From: Methanoculleus frigidifontis
GTDB taxonomy: Archaea; Halobacteriota; Methanomicrobia; Methanomicrobiales; Methanoculleaceae
NCBI RefSeq assembly: GCF_030464345.1
Contig: NZ_VCYH01000004.1
Coordinates: 62,001-126,000, forward strand
Direction: 5' to 3'
Length of the DNA: 64,000 nucleotides
Position 1 is the stretch's first letter. The number at the start of each line of letters is the position of its first letter. Shown here in pieces: positions 1 through 7,844 of this stretch. A model generated the notes under the pieces. It ran no database searches. It was given only the letters and a program-made list of their open reading frames with translations, and was not told the DNA's origin. A program made the translations under genes and the position numbers.

Positions 1-1
1 T

Positions 2-208
2 CCGTTCTGGACGGAGTTCGTCGATGCAGAGACCTGCCCGGTCTACGAATGCTGCGTCGGGGAACATGGATTCGAGCACTGCGGGCAGTGCCCCAACCTA
101 ATCTGCGAGCGGTTCACCCGCTACCGTGACCCGGCCGTCGGTGACGACGAACTCGCCGCCGTGCTTGCGGCGATGAAGCACCGCCTCATCGCCCGGAGGA
201 GAGAGTGA
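2..208 (+). CDS. DUF3795-like cysteine-rich protein, C-terminal part
   Basis: This reading frame is open from the left edge of the window and ends at TGA 206-208, so only the last 68 residues are seen. It carries a compact cysteine pattern (CPVYECC, then HCGQCPNLICERF) followed by a charged helical tail. Small archaeal and bacterial proteins of the DUF3795 type have this arrangement and are thought to bind metal through the cysteines; no reaction is known. The start lies outside the window. The next gene is convergent on the minus strand and begins 9 bases beyond the stop. The family assignment rests on the cysteine pattern only. Confidence 0.6.
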   Translation, partial: PFWTEFVDAETCPVYECCVGEHGFEHCGQCPNLICERFTRYRDPAVGDDELAAVLAAMKHRLIARRRE

Positions 209-217
209 GGCGAACCG

Positions 218-532
218 TCACCGGCGTTCCAGTGCCTTCCGGGCGCTCTCCGCCATCTCGTTGATCGCTTTCTCGAGATCGGAACCTGCTTTTCGCGCCG
301 AGCGTTCGATCTGCTCCCTTCCCGCCGGCGTCCCAAAGAGGTGACGGCCGGCTCTGACGACGTCGTCGACGGCTTTCCTGACCGATTGGGAAGCATCGGC
401 AAGGAGGTCTTCGGTGCTGGCCCCGCTTTCGGGCGCCGGTCCGGACTCGATCGGAATCTCTTCGGTCTCGGTCTCGGTCTCCGGCTCCTCGACCCACCGC
501 CCGTTATCAAAGTGACCTGCTTTCTCGCTCAT
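218..532 (-). CDS. Small acidic helical protein of unknown function
   Basis: A 104-residue soluble protein. The open frame extends upstream to 697, but that extension overlaps the neighbouring permease remnant and has an arginine/serine-rich shadow composition, so I start at ATG 530-532 (MSEKAGHFDNGRW). The first half is rich in Glu, Thr and Pro. The second half (from about residue 42) is a predicted long amphipathic helix with alternating Ala, Arg and Glu, suggesting a coiled coil or a helical interaction surface. There is no signal peptide or membrane segment. I do not recognise a named family and assign no function. Confidence 0.6.
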   Translation of the reverse strand: MSEKAGHFDNGRWVEEPETETETEEIPIESGPAPESGASTEDLLADASQSVRKAVDDVVRAGRHLFGTPAGREQIERSARKAGSDLEKAINEMAESARKALERR

Positions 533-588
533 ATGAGGGGTAGTTTGCCGGAGCAGGGTTAAATTCCTGCCGTTTCGTTTCAGAGAGG

Positions 589-1533
589 ATGTGGAGAGAC
601 GATGCAGCGGTGCAGATCGCTGCAAAATACGGCACGATATACGCCATACACCAGGAATCCGACTCCATCGAAGCCGGGTCGAACGGCGGGAGAGCAACCG
701 TCTACGGGCTCGATCCCGACGTGATCCCGGTGATTCTCAACCTCGAGAAGGGGGCGTACCCGAAGAGCACGACTTTGGTCGTGGTCGGATCCACCCTTGC
801 CGGGCGGCTTGAACTCACGATCGGGAGCAAGATCGATATCGGTGACGCCGACGAGGGCGACGTCACGACCGTCCGCGTCGTCGGCCTCCTCGAAGAGCGC
901 GGGATGTCGATGGACCTGAACACCGACTCTGCGATCGTCGGCAGCGAGAAACTCTTTACCGGCATCTACGGCGGGGAGGGTGAGTATAACCAGGTCAACA
1001 TCGTCGTGAACGATTTAAACGACGTCGATACCGTCAAGACGGCGATCGATGACCAGCTGAACAGGAAAGAGGATGAGGTCACCGTCCAGGACAGCAGCCG
1101 GATGCTCGAGAGCATCACCTCGACGCTCTCGACGATGACGACCTTCGTGATGGCGATTGCCGGAATATCCCTCCTCGTCGCCGCAGTCTCGATCTTCAAC
1201 GTTATGATGATGTCGGTCTCGGAGCGGACACGCGAGATCGGCATCCTGCGGAGCATCGGTACGCAGCGGGACGAGATCCTGAAGATGTTCGTCTACGAGG
1301 CGTCAATCCTCGGGGTCGTCGGCGCGGCCATCGGTGCGGTGCTGAGCCTTACCATCGGCTATGTCTTGGTGCTCGGAATGGTCGGGACCGCGGAGTACTT
1401 CTTTGCACCCGGCAGCGTTGTCTACGTCCCCGTGGCCATGCTCGTCGGCGCCGGCATCTGCGTCGTCTCCGGCGTCTACCCGGCATGGCGGGCGTCGAAC
1501 CTCGACCCGATCGAAGCGCTGCGGGCAGAGTAG
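589..1533 (+). pseudogene. ABC transporter permease (FtsX/MacB type), 5'-truncated
   Basis: The 314-residue frame matches the periplasmic-core and C-terminal FtsX parts of MacB/LolE-like permeases. It has an extracytoplasmic beta-rich region (residues 1-180), then three membrane segments near 190-215, 240-270 and 280-302, with SERTREIGILRSIGT between them and the typical ending YPAWRASNLDPIEALRA. What is missing is the first membrane segment and the start of the core domain, about 80-100 residues in the family. The frame opens abruptly after a short unrelated 56-base gap, and no ATPase gene lies upstream. I read it as the surviving 3' part of a permease gene; a shortened functional protein is less likely. 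Confidence 0.7.
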
Positions 1534-1548
1534 GGTGAGACCACGTCC

Positions 1549-1562
1549 TCCCTCCTTTTTTC
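1549..1562 (+). terminator. T-rich terminator after permease remnant
   Basis: A pyrimidine run ending in six T residues lies about 20 bases after the permease stop. Archaeal transcription commonly ends at such T tracts without a hairpin. Confidence 0.4.
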
Positions 1563-1770
1563 GAAGAGAAAGACCATCCGCCCGCGTGGAAGAGGTCGGA
1601 AACTGAAAAAGCAGACAAAAAACCCATGGAAGCAGCATTGCCCGTCGAACCAAACCGGAACCCTGAAAAACAGGCGAGAAGCAATCACAACTAAGAAGTC
1701 TGCAGGTGAGCGGAGGTGCCCGCCGGGCGGCCGTGATGCGGATTTCGTGATCCATTCGGATGTGAAGAGA

Positions 1771-2460
1771 ATGAATATGAAAACCCTCGCAAAGACCGTC
1801 TCTGCGGCGATCGCCCTCCTGCTCCTCGTCGGCATCACGGGAACGGCTGCAGCAGAGACCGTCGGCGGCGACCAGGGATGGTACGTCGTCCACGCCAACG
1901 TCGACGGCGCCGACGTCTACTTCGACGGTGACTATAAAGGACAGATCGCGAACGGTGAACTGAACGTGCCGGTCTACACCACCGGAACGCCTTATCAGTC
2001 CTACTCCGTCTCGAAGGCCGGATACACGACCTACACCGCCGAGATCAGCCAGTACCCGGCAAAAGGCGAGACCGTCGACCTCTACGCGACCCTGAACCCG
2101 GCAGAGCCCACGCCCGGGCAGATCGGCGGTGACCAGGGATGGTACGTCGTCCACGCCAATGTTGACGGCGCCCAGGTCTACTTCGACAACGAGCTCAAGG
2201 GCACCATCAGCGACGGGACGCTGAGCGTGCCGGTCTACACCACCGGAACGCCTTACCAGACCTTCACCGTCTCGAAGGCCGGATACACGACCTACACCGC
2301 CCAGGTCGACCAGTTCCCGGGGAAGGGCGAGACCGTCGACCTCTACGCAACCTTGAACCCGGCAACCCCGGTCCCGACGCAGCAGTCGCCCATCAGCCCG
2401 ATCACCGTGCTGATCGGCCTCCTCGGTGCGGGCATGCTCCTCGCGCTCCGACGTAGCTGA
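1771..2460 (+). CDS. Two-repeat PEGA-domain surface protein
   Basis: A 229-residue secreted protein. ATG 1771 (MNMKTLAKTV) is chosen over an upstream GTG at 1747 because it puts a clean signal peptide at the N-terminus (hydrophobic AIALLLLVGITGTAAA, cleavage near AAA-ET). Two near-identical copies of an about 85-residue unit follow, each opening GGDQGWYVVHANVDGA and containing VPVYTTGTPYQ and VSKAGYTTYTA; this is the PEGA-type beta fold found in cell-surface proteins. A Pro/Thr linker leads to a C-terminal hydrophobic anchor (ITVLIGLLGAGMLLAL) ending in RRS, like surface proteins processed or anchored at the C-terminus. Role: probably an S-layer-associated or adhesive protein. The neighbours give no functional clue. 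Confidence 0.85.
   Translation: MNMKTLAKTVSAAIALLLLVGITGTAAAETVGGDQGWYVVHANVDGADVYFDGDYKGQIANGELNVPVYTTGTPYQSYSVSKAGYTTYTAEISQYPAKGETVDLYATLNPAEPTPGQIGGDQGWYVVHANVDGAQVYFDNELKGTISDGTLSVPVYTTGTPYQTFTVSKAGYTTYTAQVDQFPGKGETVDLYATLNPATPVPTQQSPISPITVLIGLLGAGMLLALRRS
1861..2376 (+). repeat. Tandem coding repeat, two units of about 260 bp
   Basis: Units at about 1861-2118 and 2125-2376 encode the two PEGA modules. Long stretches are identical at DNA level, for example the segment around ACCACCGGAACGCCTTA and the segment encoding VSKAGYTTYTA. This implies a recent duplication or ongoing gene conversion. Confidence 0.8.
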
Positions 2461-2471
2461 CCTGAAAAACC

Positions 2472-2486
2472 AGATCCTTTTTTTCG
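2472..2486 (+). terminator. T-tract terminator after the PEGA gene
   Basis: Seven consecutive T residues follow 'gatcc' about 15 bases beyond the PEGA stop codon, between convergent genes. Confidence 0.45.
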
Positions 2487-2505
2487 CATGCCCGGACGGG
2501 CGGCG

Positions 2506-3021
2506 TCACACCCGGTTCAGCACGTATCGCCGGGAGTGCCTGCCTTTCTGCTCCACGATGCCGAGCGGCTGCATGCCGAGGCGTTCGGCAACCCGTCCCG
2601 ATGCGGGGTTCCCGAGAGCCGAATCGACGACGATAGTCCCGAAGCGCCCGAGGGAGAAGATGTACTCGATCATCCTCCCGGCCGCTTCAGTCGCGTAGCC
2701 CTTCCCCCAGTACTCGGGGAAGAACGCGTAGTAGATCTGGACGGTGCTTTCGTCGTCCATCGGCGCGAACCCGCACGATCCGACGACCTCGCCGCCGTCT
2801 CGCAGGGTAACGGCAAAGGCGAATATCGGCTCTTGCGTGGCATATGAAGCAAGGATCATACCGAGAAAGGCCGCGGTCTCCTCATGGGTCTGCCCGTCGG
2901 GGAGATCCGTATACCGGGTGACGCGGGGGTTGTTGAAGAAACGAACGAGGGAGGCGAGATCGCCCTGGAGGTAGGGGCGGATACAGAGGCGGTCGGTGAT
3001 GAGGGTGTCCGGAACCGGCAT
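2506..3021 (-). CDS. GNAT-family N-acetyltransferase (RimJ/RimL type)
   Basis: A 171-residue soluble enzyme predicted to transfer acetyl from acetyl-CoA to an amino group of a protein or small molecule. The N-terminus TDRLCIRPYLQGDLASLVRFFNN is the classic opening of the RimJ/RimL (Acetyltransf_3) subgroup. The acetyl-CoA-binding motif A is represented by PEYWGKGYATEA near residue 105, followed by a strand and N-x-A-S-x-R-V-A-E-R-LGM (about 137-150), the usual 'N..S..v.ekLGF' segment. Length is normal. It is monocistronic and convergent with the PEGA gene. The substrate cannot be read from the sequence. Confidence 0.85.
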   Translation of the reverse strand: MPVPDTLITDRLCIRPYLQGDLASLVRFFNNPRVTRYTDLPDGQTHEETAAFLGMILASYATQEPIFAFAVTLRDGGEVVGSCGFAPMDDESTVQIYYAFFPEYWGKGYATEAAGRMIEYIFSLGRFGTIVVDSALGNPASGRVAERLGMQPLGIVEQKGRHSRRYVLNRV

Positions 3022-3071
3022 GCAGATCAGAGAGTATTGCTCCTCACCGCCTGTATGCTTTCCGGTCGCCC

Positions 3072-3320
3072 CTACGTCATCTCAACGGCGACCGTGCCCG
3101 ACCACGCTACGTTACCGTTGAAGTCTTCGGCAGTGAGGGCATACGCATAGGTGCCGGCAGGCAGCAGGCCGTAGGAGAGACGGGCACCGTCGGTCACGGT
3201 GACCCTCCCGAGTTCTACCTCTAGCAGTTCGTCCAACTACTCACCCCGGACCTCCGTGTAGGCGGTGAGGTGATCGCCGGGGTAAGAGTACCGTCGTTTG
3301 GGTGCCCCGGGTGAGCAGGA
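3072..3320 (-). pseudogene. Remnant of a secreted-protein C-terminus with in-frame stop
   Basis: On the minus strand a frame reads from about 3320 to a stop at 3072-3074. It contains RVTVTDGARLSYGLLPAGTY, then AYALTAEDFNGNVAWSGTV, a typical C-terminal beta-sandwich ending of secreted or peptidase-associated proteins. The frame is broken by TAG at 3237-3239 and by TAA at 3321-3323, and it has no start codon. The part upstream of the internal stop (SYPGDHLTAYTEVRGE) looks like the same fold. I interpret it as a decayed fragment; the parent family is not identifiable. Confidence 0.5.
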
Positions 3321-3350
3321 TTATAAATGCCTGTTTCCGGGAAAAATGGG

Positions 3351-4193
3351 TTATTCTTCCCGCACCGGGACATGCACCTCGGTCAGGAGCTCGGTTTCGG
3401 GGACCTCGGTGGGGTCGTTAAAGTAGAGCTCGCGGGTCGGGCCTGCGGGAACGAGGCCGTGACTTCCGAGATATGCAAATGCCTTTTCATACGCTGTCGC
3501 GACACCGGGATACGGCCCGGTGTAGAGCACGGAGACAACCCGTGCCGCAGGAAGGCTCCTAACCTCGATTGCGGCGGTATCCACGCTGACCCGCCCGCTG
3601 ACCGGGATGGCGATCTCGATATCGGCATCGGTCTCGCGATACTCCTCGTCATGGCAGATGAACATCACGGGACCTGCCATCTTCACCGCAGGTTGCTGCC
3701 CGCCCCCGGCCTCGAGGAACGTGCAGAGTTCGCCGATCAGTCTCGGGATCGTCTCCTGGTAGACGCCCCGCTCCCTCCTGCTGATCACCCGGAGGGCGGG
3801 TATTTCCTTGATTTCAGGTTCGGTGACCGACATACGGAATCCTCCAGAGAGTGGATCCTGCTGCTGCAGGACCTCCTGCACCGCATGCAGCCTGCGGATC
3901 TCCCGCTCCGTCGCAACGAGCCGCACCGCAAAGAGAGAGCGCACCCGCCCGGCATCGCCCTGGTCCCTCGCGCAGAGGAGAGTCGCGGCGTCATCCAGAG
4001 AAAAACCGAGCCAGAGGAGGTTTTTGATCCGGACGGCCCGCTCGATCTGGGCGTAGGTATAGTAGCGGTAGCCGGTGCAGATATCGCGCTCGGCAGGGAC
4101 GAGGAGCCCCTTCTCATCATAGAGCCGGAGAGCTTTGGGCGAGAGGTGCGTGACCAGCGAGAACATTCCGATAGAGATCCGATCAGGTGCCAT
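3351..4193 (-). CDS. MerR-family regulator with GyrI-like effector domain
   Basis: A 280-residue transcription regulator of BmrR-like architecture. Residues 5-75 form a MerR winged helix-turn-helix (ISIGMFSLVTHLSPKALRLY, then GYRYYTYAQIERA). A helical linker (about 80-120) follows, then a C-terminal GyrI-like/AraC effector-binding domain (about 125-280) with VYTGPY-like and ELYFNDP segments that normally bind hydrophobic cations or other small ligands. Length fits the family. Start ATG 4191-4193 sits directly beside a GTGAT-acg-ATCAC dyad. No transporter is adjacent, so the target is unknown; autoregulation is plausible. Confidence 0.85.
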   Translation of the reverse strand: MAPDRISIGMFSLVTHLSPKALRLYDEKGLLVPAERDICTGYRYYTYAQIERAVRIKNLLWLGFSLDDAATLLCARDQGDAGRVRSLFAVRLVATEREIRRLHAVQEVLQQQDPLSGGFRMSVTEPEIKEIPALRVISRRERGVYQETIPRLIGELCTFLEAGGGQQPAVKMAGPVMFICHDEEYRETDADIEIAIPVSGRVSVDTAAIEVRSLPAARVVSVLYTGPYPGVATAYEKAFAYLGSHGLVPAGPTRELYFNDPTEVPETELLTEVHVPVREE

Positions 4194-4206
4194 GTGATAC
4201 GATCAC
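4194..4206. promoter_or_regulatory. Dyad GTGAT-N3-ATCAC at the MerR-type start codon
   Basis: A perfect 5-base inverted repeat with a 3-base spacer abuts the start codon of the MerR-type gene. Its position fits an autoregulatory operator, but a repeat this short can arise by chance. Confidence 0.3.
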
Positions 4207-4240
4207 TCCGTTGGCGCTCTGCGGTCATCAACGGTCGGAG

Positions 4241-4256
4241 TCTCCCCCGGGGGAGA
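4241..4256. promoter_or_regulatory. 16-bp perfect palindrome upstream of the MerR-type gene
   Basis: TCTCCCCCGGGGGAGA reads the same on both strands. It lies about 50 bases upstream of the MerR-type start, in the 140-base gap behind the TPR gene. It could be a regulator-binding dyad or a hairpin in the 3' end of the TPR transcript. Confidence 0.4.
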
Positions 4257-4334
4257 GTTTGATGCGAAAACCCGGACGTACATGTATGGCGATACTCGGC
4301 GCCCGCGGCAGGTAACCCTGCCGATCCGAAACGC

Positions 4335-5171
4335 TCACCACTGCCGCACGATCTCTTCGAGCATGCCCCGCGCCTGGCGGGTCAGCCTGCAGGATGGATC
4401 GAGTGCCAGGGCTTTCTCGGCGCAGAGCAGCGCAGCCCGGTACATCCCAAGGTGATAGAGGACGCTGCAGGTCATGCTCCAGGCGGCCGCGTGGCGCGGG
4501 TCGACCGCGAGCGCCCGGTCGAAGCAGGCAAAGGCATTGCGGTACTCCCCGAGCGCATAGAGCGCGCCGCCTTTCAGCGTCCAGACCCTGGGGTTGTCCG
4601 GGACGAGCGCGATCGCCCGGTCATAACAGTCGATCGCCTCTTCGTACCGGTGCTGCGTGAAGTGCGCGTAGCCAAGACCGATCCAGGCACCGACAAACCG
4701 GGGATCCTCATCGAGCACCTCCCGGTAGCGGGCGATTGCTTCCTCGGTTCTGCCGAGAACCACGAGTGTTTCGGCCAGACGGTAGCGTGCAGAAATCCGG
4801 CGCGGGTCGATGGAAAGTGCCCGGCGATAACAGGCGGCAGCCTCCGGCAACCGCCCGCGCCGCCGATGCAGCATCCCCTGTGCAAGCCATGCAGGGACAA
4901 ACCGCGGATCAATGGAGAGCGTCCGGGTAAAACAGGCCAGGGCTTCCCGGTCCATGCCCTGCAGATCCCGGTAGACGCCGTCACGGTACAGCACCGCAAC
5001 TCTATGCCGCTCGGTCGGAGATGCCGGATCGGATCTCCCCGATCCGCCCCGTTCCGGCAATCCGGCATCGATACCGATCGTCGATACGTGAACCGTCGAA
5101 CTGTCCCCCCGCAGGCTAACACTCGGGAAAGTGATATATAAGTATTCCGCCGCCGCCGCTGCACAGGTCAC
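4335..5171 (-). CDS. TPR-repeat protein, copy 1
   Basis: The frame is 278 codons long, but the true start is uncertain. A TATA-like element overlaps codons near 5130-5143, so translation may begin further in. From about residue 70 there are six 34-residue tetratricopeptide units, each with the W-LG-Y-A-F-A-P pattern, for example FVPAWLAQGMLHRRRGRLPE and FVGAWIGLGYAHFTQHRYEE. TPR arrays are protein-interaction scaffolds. It is a close paralogue of the next gene: the repeats align one to one, but the N-terminal region is diverged and lacks one repeat. There is no signal peptide. Function unknown. Confidence 0.75.
   Translation of the reverse strand: MTCAAAAAEYLYITFPSVSLRGDSSTVHVSTIGIDAGLPERGGSGRSDPASPTERHRVAVLYRDGVYRDLQGMDREALACFTRTLSIDPRFVPAWLAQGMLHRRRGRLPEAAACYRRALSIDPRRISARYRLAETLVVLGRTEEAIARYREVLDEDPRFVGAWIGLGYAHFTQHRYEEAIDCYDRAIALVPDNPRVWTLKGGALYALGEYRNAFACFDRALAVDPRHAAAWSMTCSVLYHLGMYRAALLCAEKALALDPSCRLTRQARGMLEEIVRQW
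5128..5144 (-). promoter_or_regulatory. TATA-like element inside the N-terminal codons of TPR copy 1
   Basis: On the minus strand the sequence reads ACTTATATATCAC, a good archaeal TATA box. It lies inside the maximal open frame of TPR copy 1, arguing that the first 15-30 codons are not translated. No convincing ATG occurs close downstream. Confidence 0.45.
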
Positions 5172-5183
5172 GGAGAGAACCGC

Positions 5184-6020
5184 TCACTGATCGACCAGTT
5201 CTCTCAGCCGGTCGCGGACCTGTGCCGTCAGCCGGCAGTCCGGATCGATCGCAAGCGCCCGGTCGGCACAGGCAAGGGCTTCCGGGTAGCGCCCGATCTG
5301 GAAGAGCACGCTGCACTTCATACTCCAGCCGGAGGCAGAATCCGGATCGAGTTTCAGTACCCGCTCAAAACACGAGAGCGCCCGTTCGTAGGCGCCGATA
5401 CTGTGGAATGCGCCGCCTTTCAGGCTCCACGCCCGGGTATTCTCCGGATCGACCGAAATTGCGCGATCATAGCAGGAGATCGCCTGCGTATGGTTCTGCC
5501 GGGTGAAGTGAGCATAGCCGAGATCGATCCATCCCGGGACGAACTGCGGATCGAGCTCCAGCGCCTTTCCATAACAGGCGATCGCCTCCGGCACCCGGCC
5601 GAGCGCTACAAAAACACCGCTCCGGTTATACCAGGCAATGACCGAGGAGGGATCGATCGCGAGCGCCTGATCGTAGCAGTCCTGTGCCTCCTGCAGCCGG
5701 CCGCGCCGCCGGTGCATCATGCCGCGGGAGATCCATGCCGGGACGAAATCCGGGTCGATCTCCAGCGCCCGGGAAAAACAGGCAAGCGCCTCCTGATCCC
5801 GGTTCTGCAGCTCAAGGAATACACCCTTATTATTCCACATCTTCGGATTCCGCGGATCAGTCGTGAGTGCCCGGTCGAAGCACCCGACGGCATCGTCGAA
5901 CCTGCCCTGGCGTGCGAAGTCGATCGCGGTGCTGTTCCATGCCCGTTCATGGTCACGATCGTGCCGTTTCACCTCAGGTTCTCGTCTCTTTCTTCCGAAG
6001 AGGTCTCTGAATATCTCCAT
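5184..6020 (-). CDS. TPR-repeat protein, copy 2
   Basis: A 278-residue cytoplasmic protein starting MEIFRDLFGRKRREPEVKRH, a basic linker followed by seven TPR units from about residue 30 (for example NSTAIDFARQGRFDDAVGCF and PKMWNNKGVFLELQNRDQEA) to the C-terminus. It probably assembles a protein complex; the partner is unknown. It precedes the paralogous copy 1 by 12 bases, so the pair arose by tandem duplication. The start is supported by a TATA-like ATTATATGTAAG at about 6063-6075 on the minus strand and a GAGGGAT purine stretch before ATG 6018-6020. Confidence 0.85.
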   Translation of the reverse strand: MEIFRDLFGRKRREPEVKRHDRDHERAWNSTAIDFARQGRFDDAVGCFDRALTTDPRNPKMWNNKGVFLELQNRDQEALACFSRALEIDPDFVPAWISRGMMHRRRGRLQEAQDCYDQALAIDPSSVIAWYNRSGVFVALGRVPEAIACYGKALELDPQFVPGWIDLGYAHFTRQNHTQAISCYDRAISVDPENTRAWSLKGGAFHSIGAYERALSCFERVLKLDPDSASGWSMKCSVLFQIGRYPEALACADRALAIDPDCRLTAQVRDRLRELVDQ

Positions 6021-6235
6021 CCGCTGTGCATCCCTCGTAATTGATGCTTACACTTGCACATCTTACATATAATTGTTTCTAAGCCCCGGCCGTCCCCGGA
6101 GGCGCGGCGGAGATTCCGGAGTGAGTGATATACTATCCAGGAAAGAGATTCAGGGCCCCTAAAGCCCAGGGCGGATCCCGGTACGGTGCTGGTGCACCCG
6201 GAACCGGCACTAACCAAAAGTAAATTGTCACTCAC

Positions 6236-6250
6236 AAATAAATATAAAAA
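6236..6250 (+). promoter_or_regulatory. TATA-like element of the HtrA-like gene
   Basis: The sequence AAATAAATATAAAAA stands out from the GC-rich surroundings and lies about 30 bases before ATG 6276. Confidence 0.5.
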
Positions 6251-6275
6251 TGCAATGTATAAAAATATCCTCAAT

Positions 6276-7313
6276 ATGTTGCGACCGGCGGACGGCTCCG
6301 CACCCCCCACTCCGTCTGCCGGCGACGCACGACCTGCCGCCGGCACCGCAGAATCCGATGCCGACCTGCTTGATGCATACTCCCGTGCGGTGATCCGGGT
6401 CGTCGAGTCGGTCGGCCCGGCCGTCGTCAGTGTGGCTGTCGGGAAACGGATGCCTGGGTCGCAGGGGGAGCAGGCGGGGGCCGGTTCGGGCGTGATCATC
6501 CATCCCGACGGCACGATCCTGACCAACGACCACGTCGTTCACGGCGCCGGGAAGATAGAGGCCCGGCTTGCAGACGGGACGCCCCTTCCGGCACGGGTCA
6601 TCGGCACCGATCCGGCCACCGATCTCGCCCTCATCCGGGCAGACGGAGAAGGGCTTGTTTCCGCACCGCTCGGGGAATCCGGCTCGCTCGCCGTCGGCCA
6701 GCTCGCGATCGCCATCGGAAACCCTCTCGGGTTCCAGTCGACCGTCTCCACCGGTGTGCTCAGCGCACTCGGGCGAGCCCTCCGGAGCCGTGACGGCCGG
6801 CTCATCGAGAACGTCATCCAGCACACGGCGCCCTTAAATCCGGGAAACTCGGGAGGGCCGCTGGTGGACTCGCGCGGCAGGGTCATCGGCATCAACACCG
6901 CCATCATCGCCCTTGCCCAGGGCATCGGGTTCTCCATCCCCGTAGATACGGCAAAGACGGTGGTCCCGGAGCTGCTCGCGCACGGCAGGGTCCGGCGTGC
7001 GCATCTCGGCATCGGCTGCCAGGTCCGGCCGCTTGATCGGACGACGGCCGCACGGCTCGGCCTTGACGCCGGACAGGCGATTGAGGTCGTCACACTCGAC
7101 CCGCACGGCCCTGCAGCCCGGGCAGGTATCCGGCGAGGCGACCTGATCATTGCCGTCAACGAGACCCCCGTCGGGAACGTCGACGACCTGCACCGCAACC
7201 TTGCCGCCCGATCGATCGACGAGACGTTGACCGTCACCGTCCTGCGGAACGGCAGGAGATTCACTATTTCGGTTACACCGGCGGGTTTTGCGGTGCCGAT
7301 CACGGCCAGATAA
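6276..7313 (+). CDS. HtrA/DegQ-like trypsin-fold serine protease with PDZ domain
   Basis: A 345-residue S1C-family protease that should degrade or chaperone misfolded protein. The catalytic triad is visible: His in TNDHVV (about residue 86), Asp in DPATDLALI (about 116) and Ser in GNSGGPL (about 192). A single PDZ domain occupies roughly residues 245-340 (HLGIG, GPAARAGIRRGDLIIAVN). I start at ATG 6276 because a TATA-like AAATAAATATAAAAA lies at 6236-6250, giving an almost leaderless transcript. Alternatives are 6255 and 6186. None supplies a signal peptide, so the enzyme appears cytoplasmic, unlike most bacterial DegQ. No partner genes are adjacent. Confidence 0.88.
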   Translation: MLRPADGSAPPTPSAGDARPAAGTAESDADLLDAYSRAVIRVVESVGPAVVSVAVGKRMPGSQGEQAGAGSGVIIHPDGTILTNDHVVHGAGKIEARLADGTPLPARVIGTDPATDLALIRADGEGLVSAPLGESGSLAVGQLAIAIGNPLGFQSTVSTGVLSALGRALRSRDGRLIENVIQHTAPLNPGNSGGPLVDSRGRVIGINTAIIALAQGIGFSIPVDTAKTVVPELLAHGRVRRAHLGIGCQVRPLDRTTAARLGLDAGQAIEVVTLDPHGPAARAGIRRGDLIIAVNETPVGNVDDLHRNLAARSIDETLTVTVLRNGRRFTISVTPAGFAVPITAR

Positions 7314-7345
7314 AAAGGCGAAGAGGGCTCCACAGATCCCCCCAT

Positions 7346-7792
7346 TCACTGCGGAACGGGTCTGAGGGGTGTCGTCGGCAGATCCGAACGGACAGGGCCG
7401 ACGCTTGTCGTGCTGGTGTGCAGGACGGTTCCGTCTGTGCTCATGACCTCAATCACAAGGGCAACGGCATCGTCCGCCGACCGGTCAGCGACGAAGACGA
7501 TCGGAGCTGCGTCGGAGATGTTTTCGTACACCGCTTTGGACCGGGTCTCGACCGTTGTGCCGTTTTGCAGGATTGAGTAGTTCACGACGTATGTCCCGGG
7601 CGTATCGCTCCGGGGAATGACCTTAAAAACAACCCGGTCGTCGTAGCCCTCCGTCATCTGGTGGAACTCGGGGCCCTCGACGGACTGTTTGGCCGGCCCG
7701 CCATCCCGGACGAGACAGCCGGCGCTGCACGCGGCGGCGATCGCCGCCACCATGCACACAACTGCAAGAGTAGCAACACGTTTCTGTATCAT
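7346..7792 (-). CDS. Predicted lipoprotein, unknown function
   Basis: A 148-residue protein starting MIQKRVATLAVVCMV. The N-terminal hydrophobic stretch ends in AACSAGC, which offers lipobox cysteines, so the mature protein is probably lipid-anchored outside the membrane. The rest is a beta-rich domain (VVFKVIPRSDTPGTYVVNYS, ETRSKAVYENISDAAPIVFV) with a Pro-rich tail. The open frame begins 14 codons earlier at 7834, but only the internal ATG gives a proper signal sequence. It lies 52 bases after another predicted lipoprotein on the same strand and may be co-transcribed. I do not recognise a family. Confidence 0.7.
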   Translation of the reverse strand: MIQKRVATLAVVCMVAAIAAACSAGCLVRDGGPAKQSVEGPEFHQMTEGYDDRVVFKVIPRSDTPGTYVVNYSILQNGTTVETRSKAVYENISDAAPIVFVADRSADDAVALVIEVMSTDGTVLHTSTTSVGPVRSDLPTTPLRPVPQ

Positions 7793-7844
7793 CTGCAAAT
7801 TCTCCGGATTCTTTGTGCGGGCAGGATCCCACACGCTTCATTTT

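Noticed and set aside
3237-3239. TAG read as pyrrolysine
   Set aside because: A second stop (TAA) follows in the same frame, no start exists, and no pyrrolysine genes are visible. Decay is the simpler explanation.
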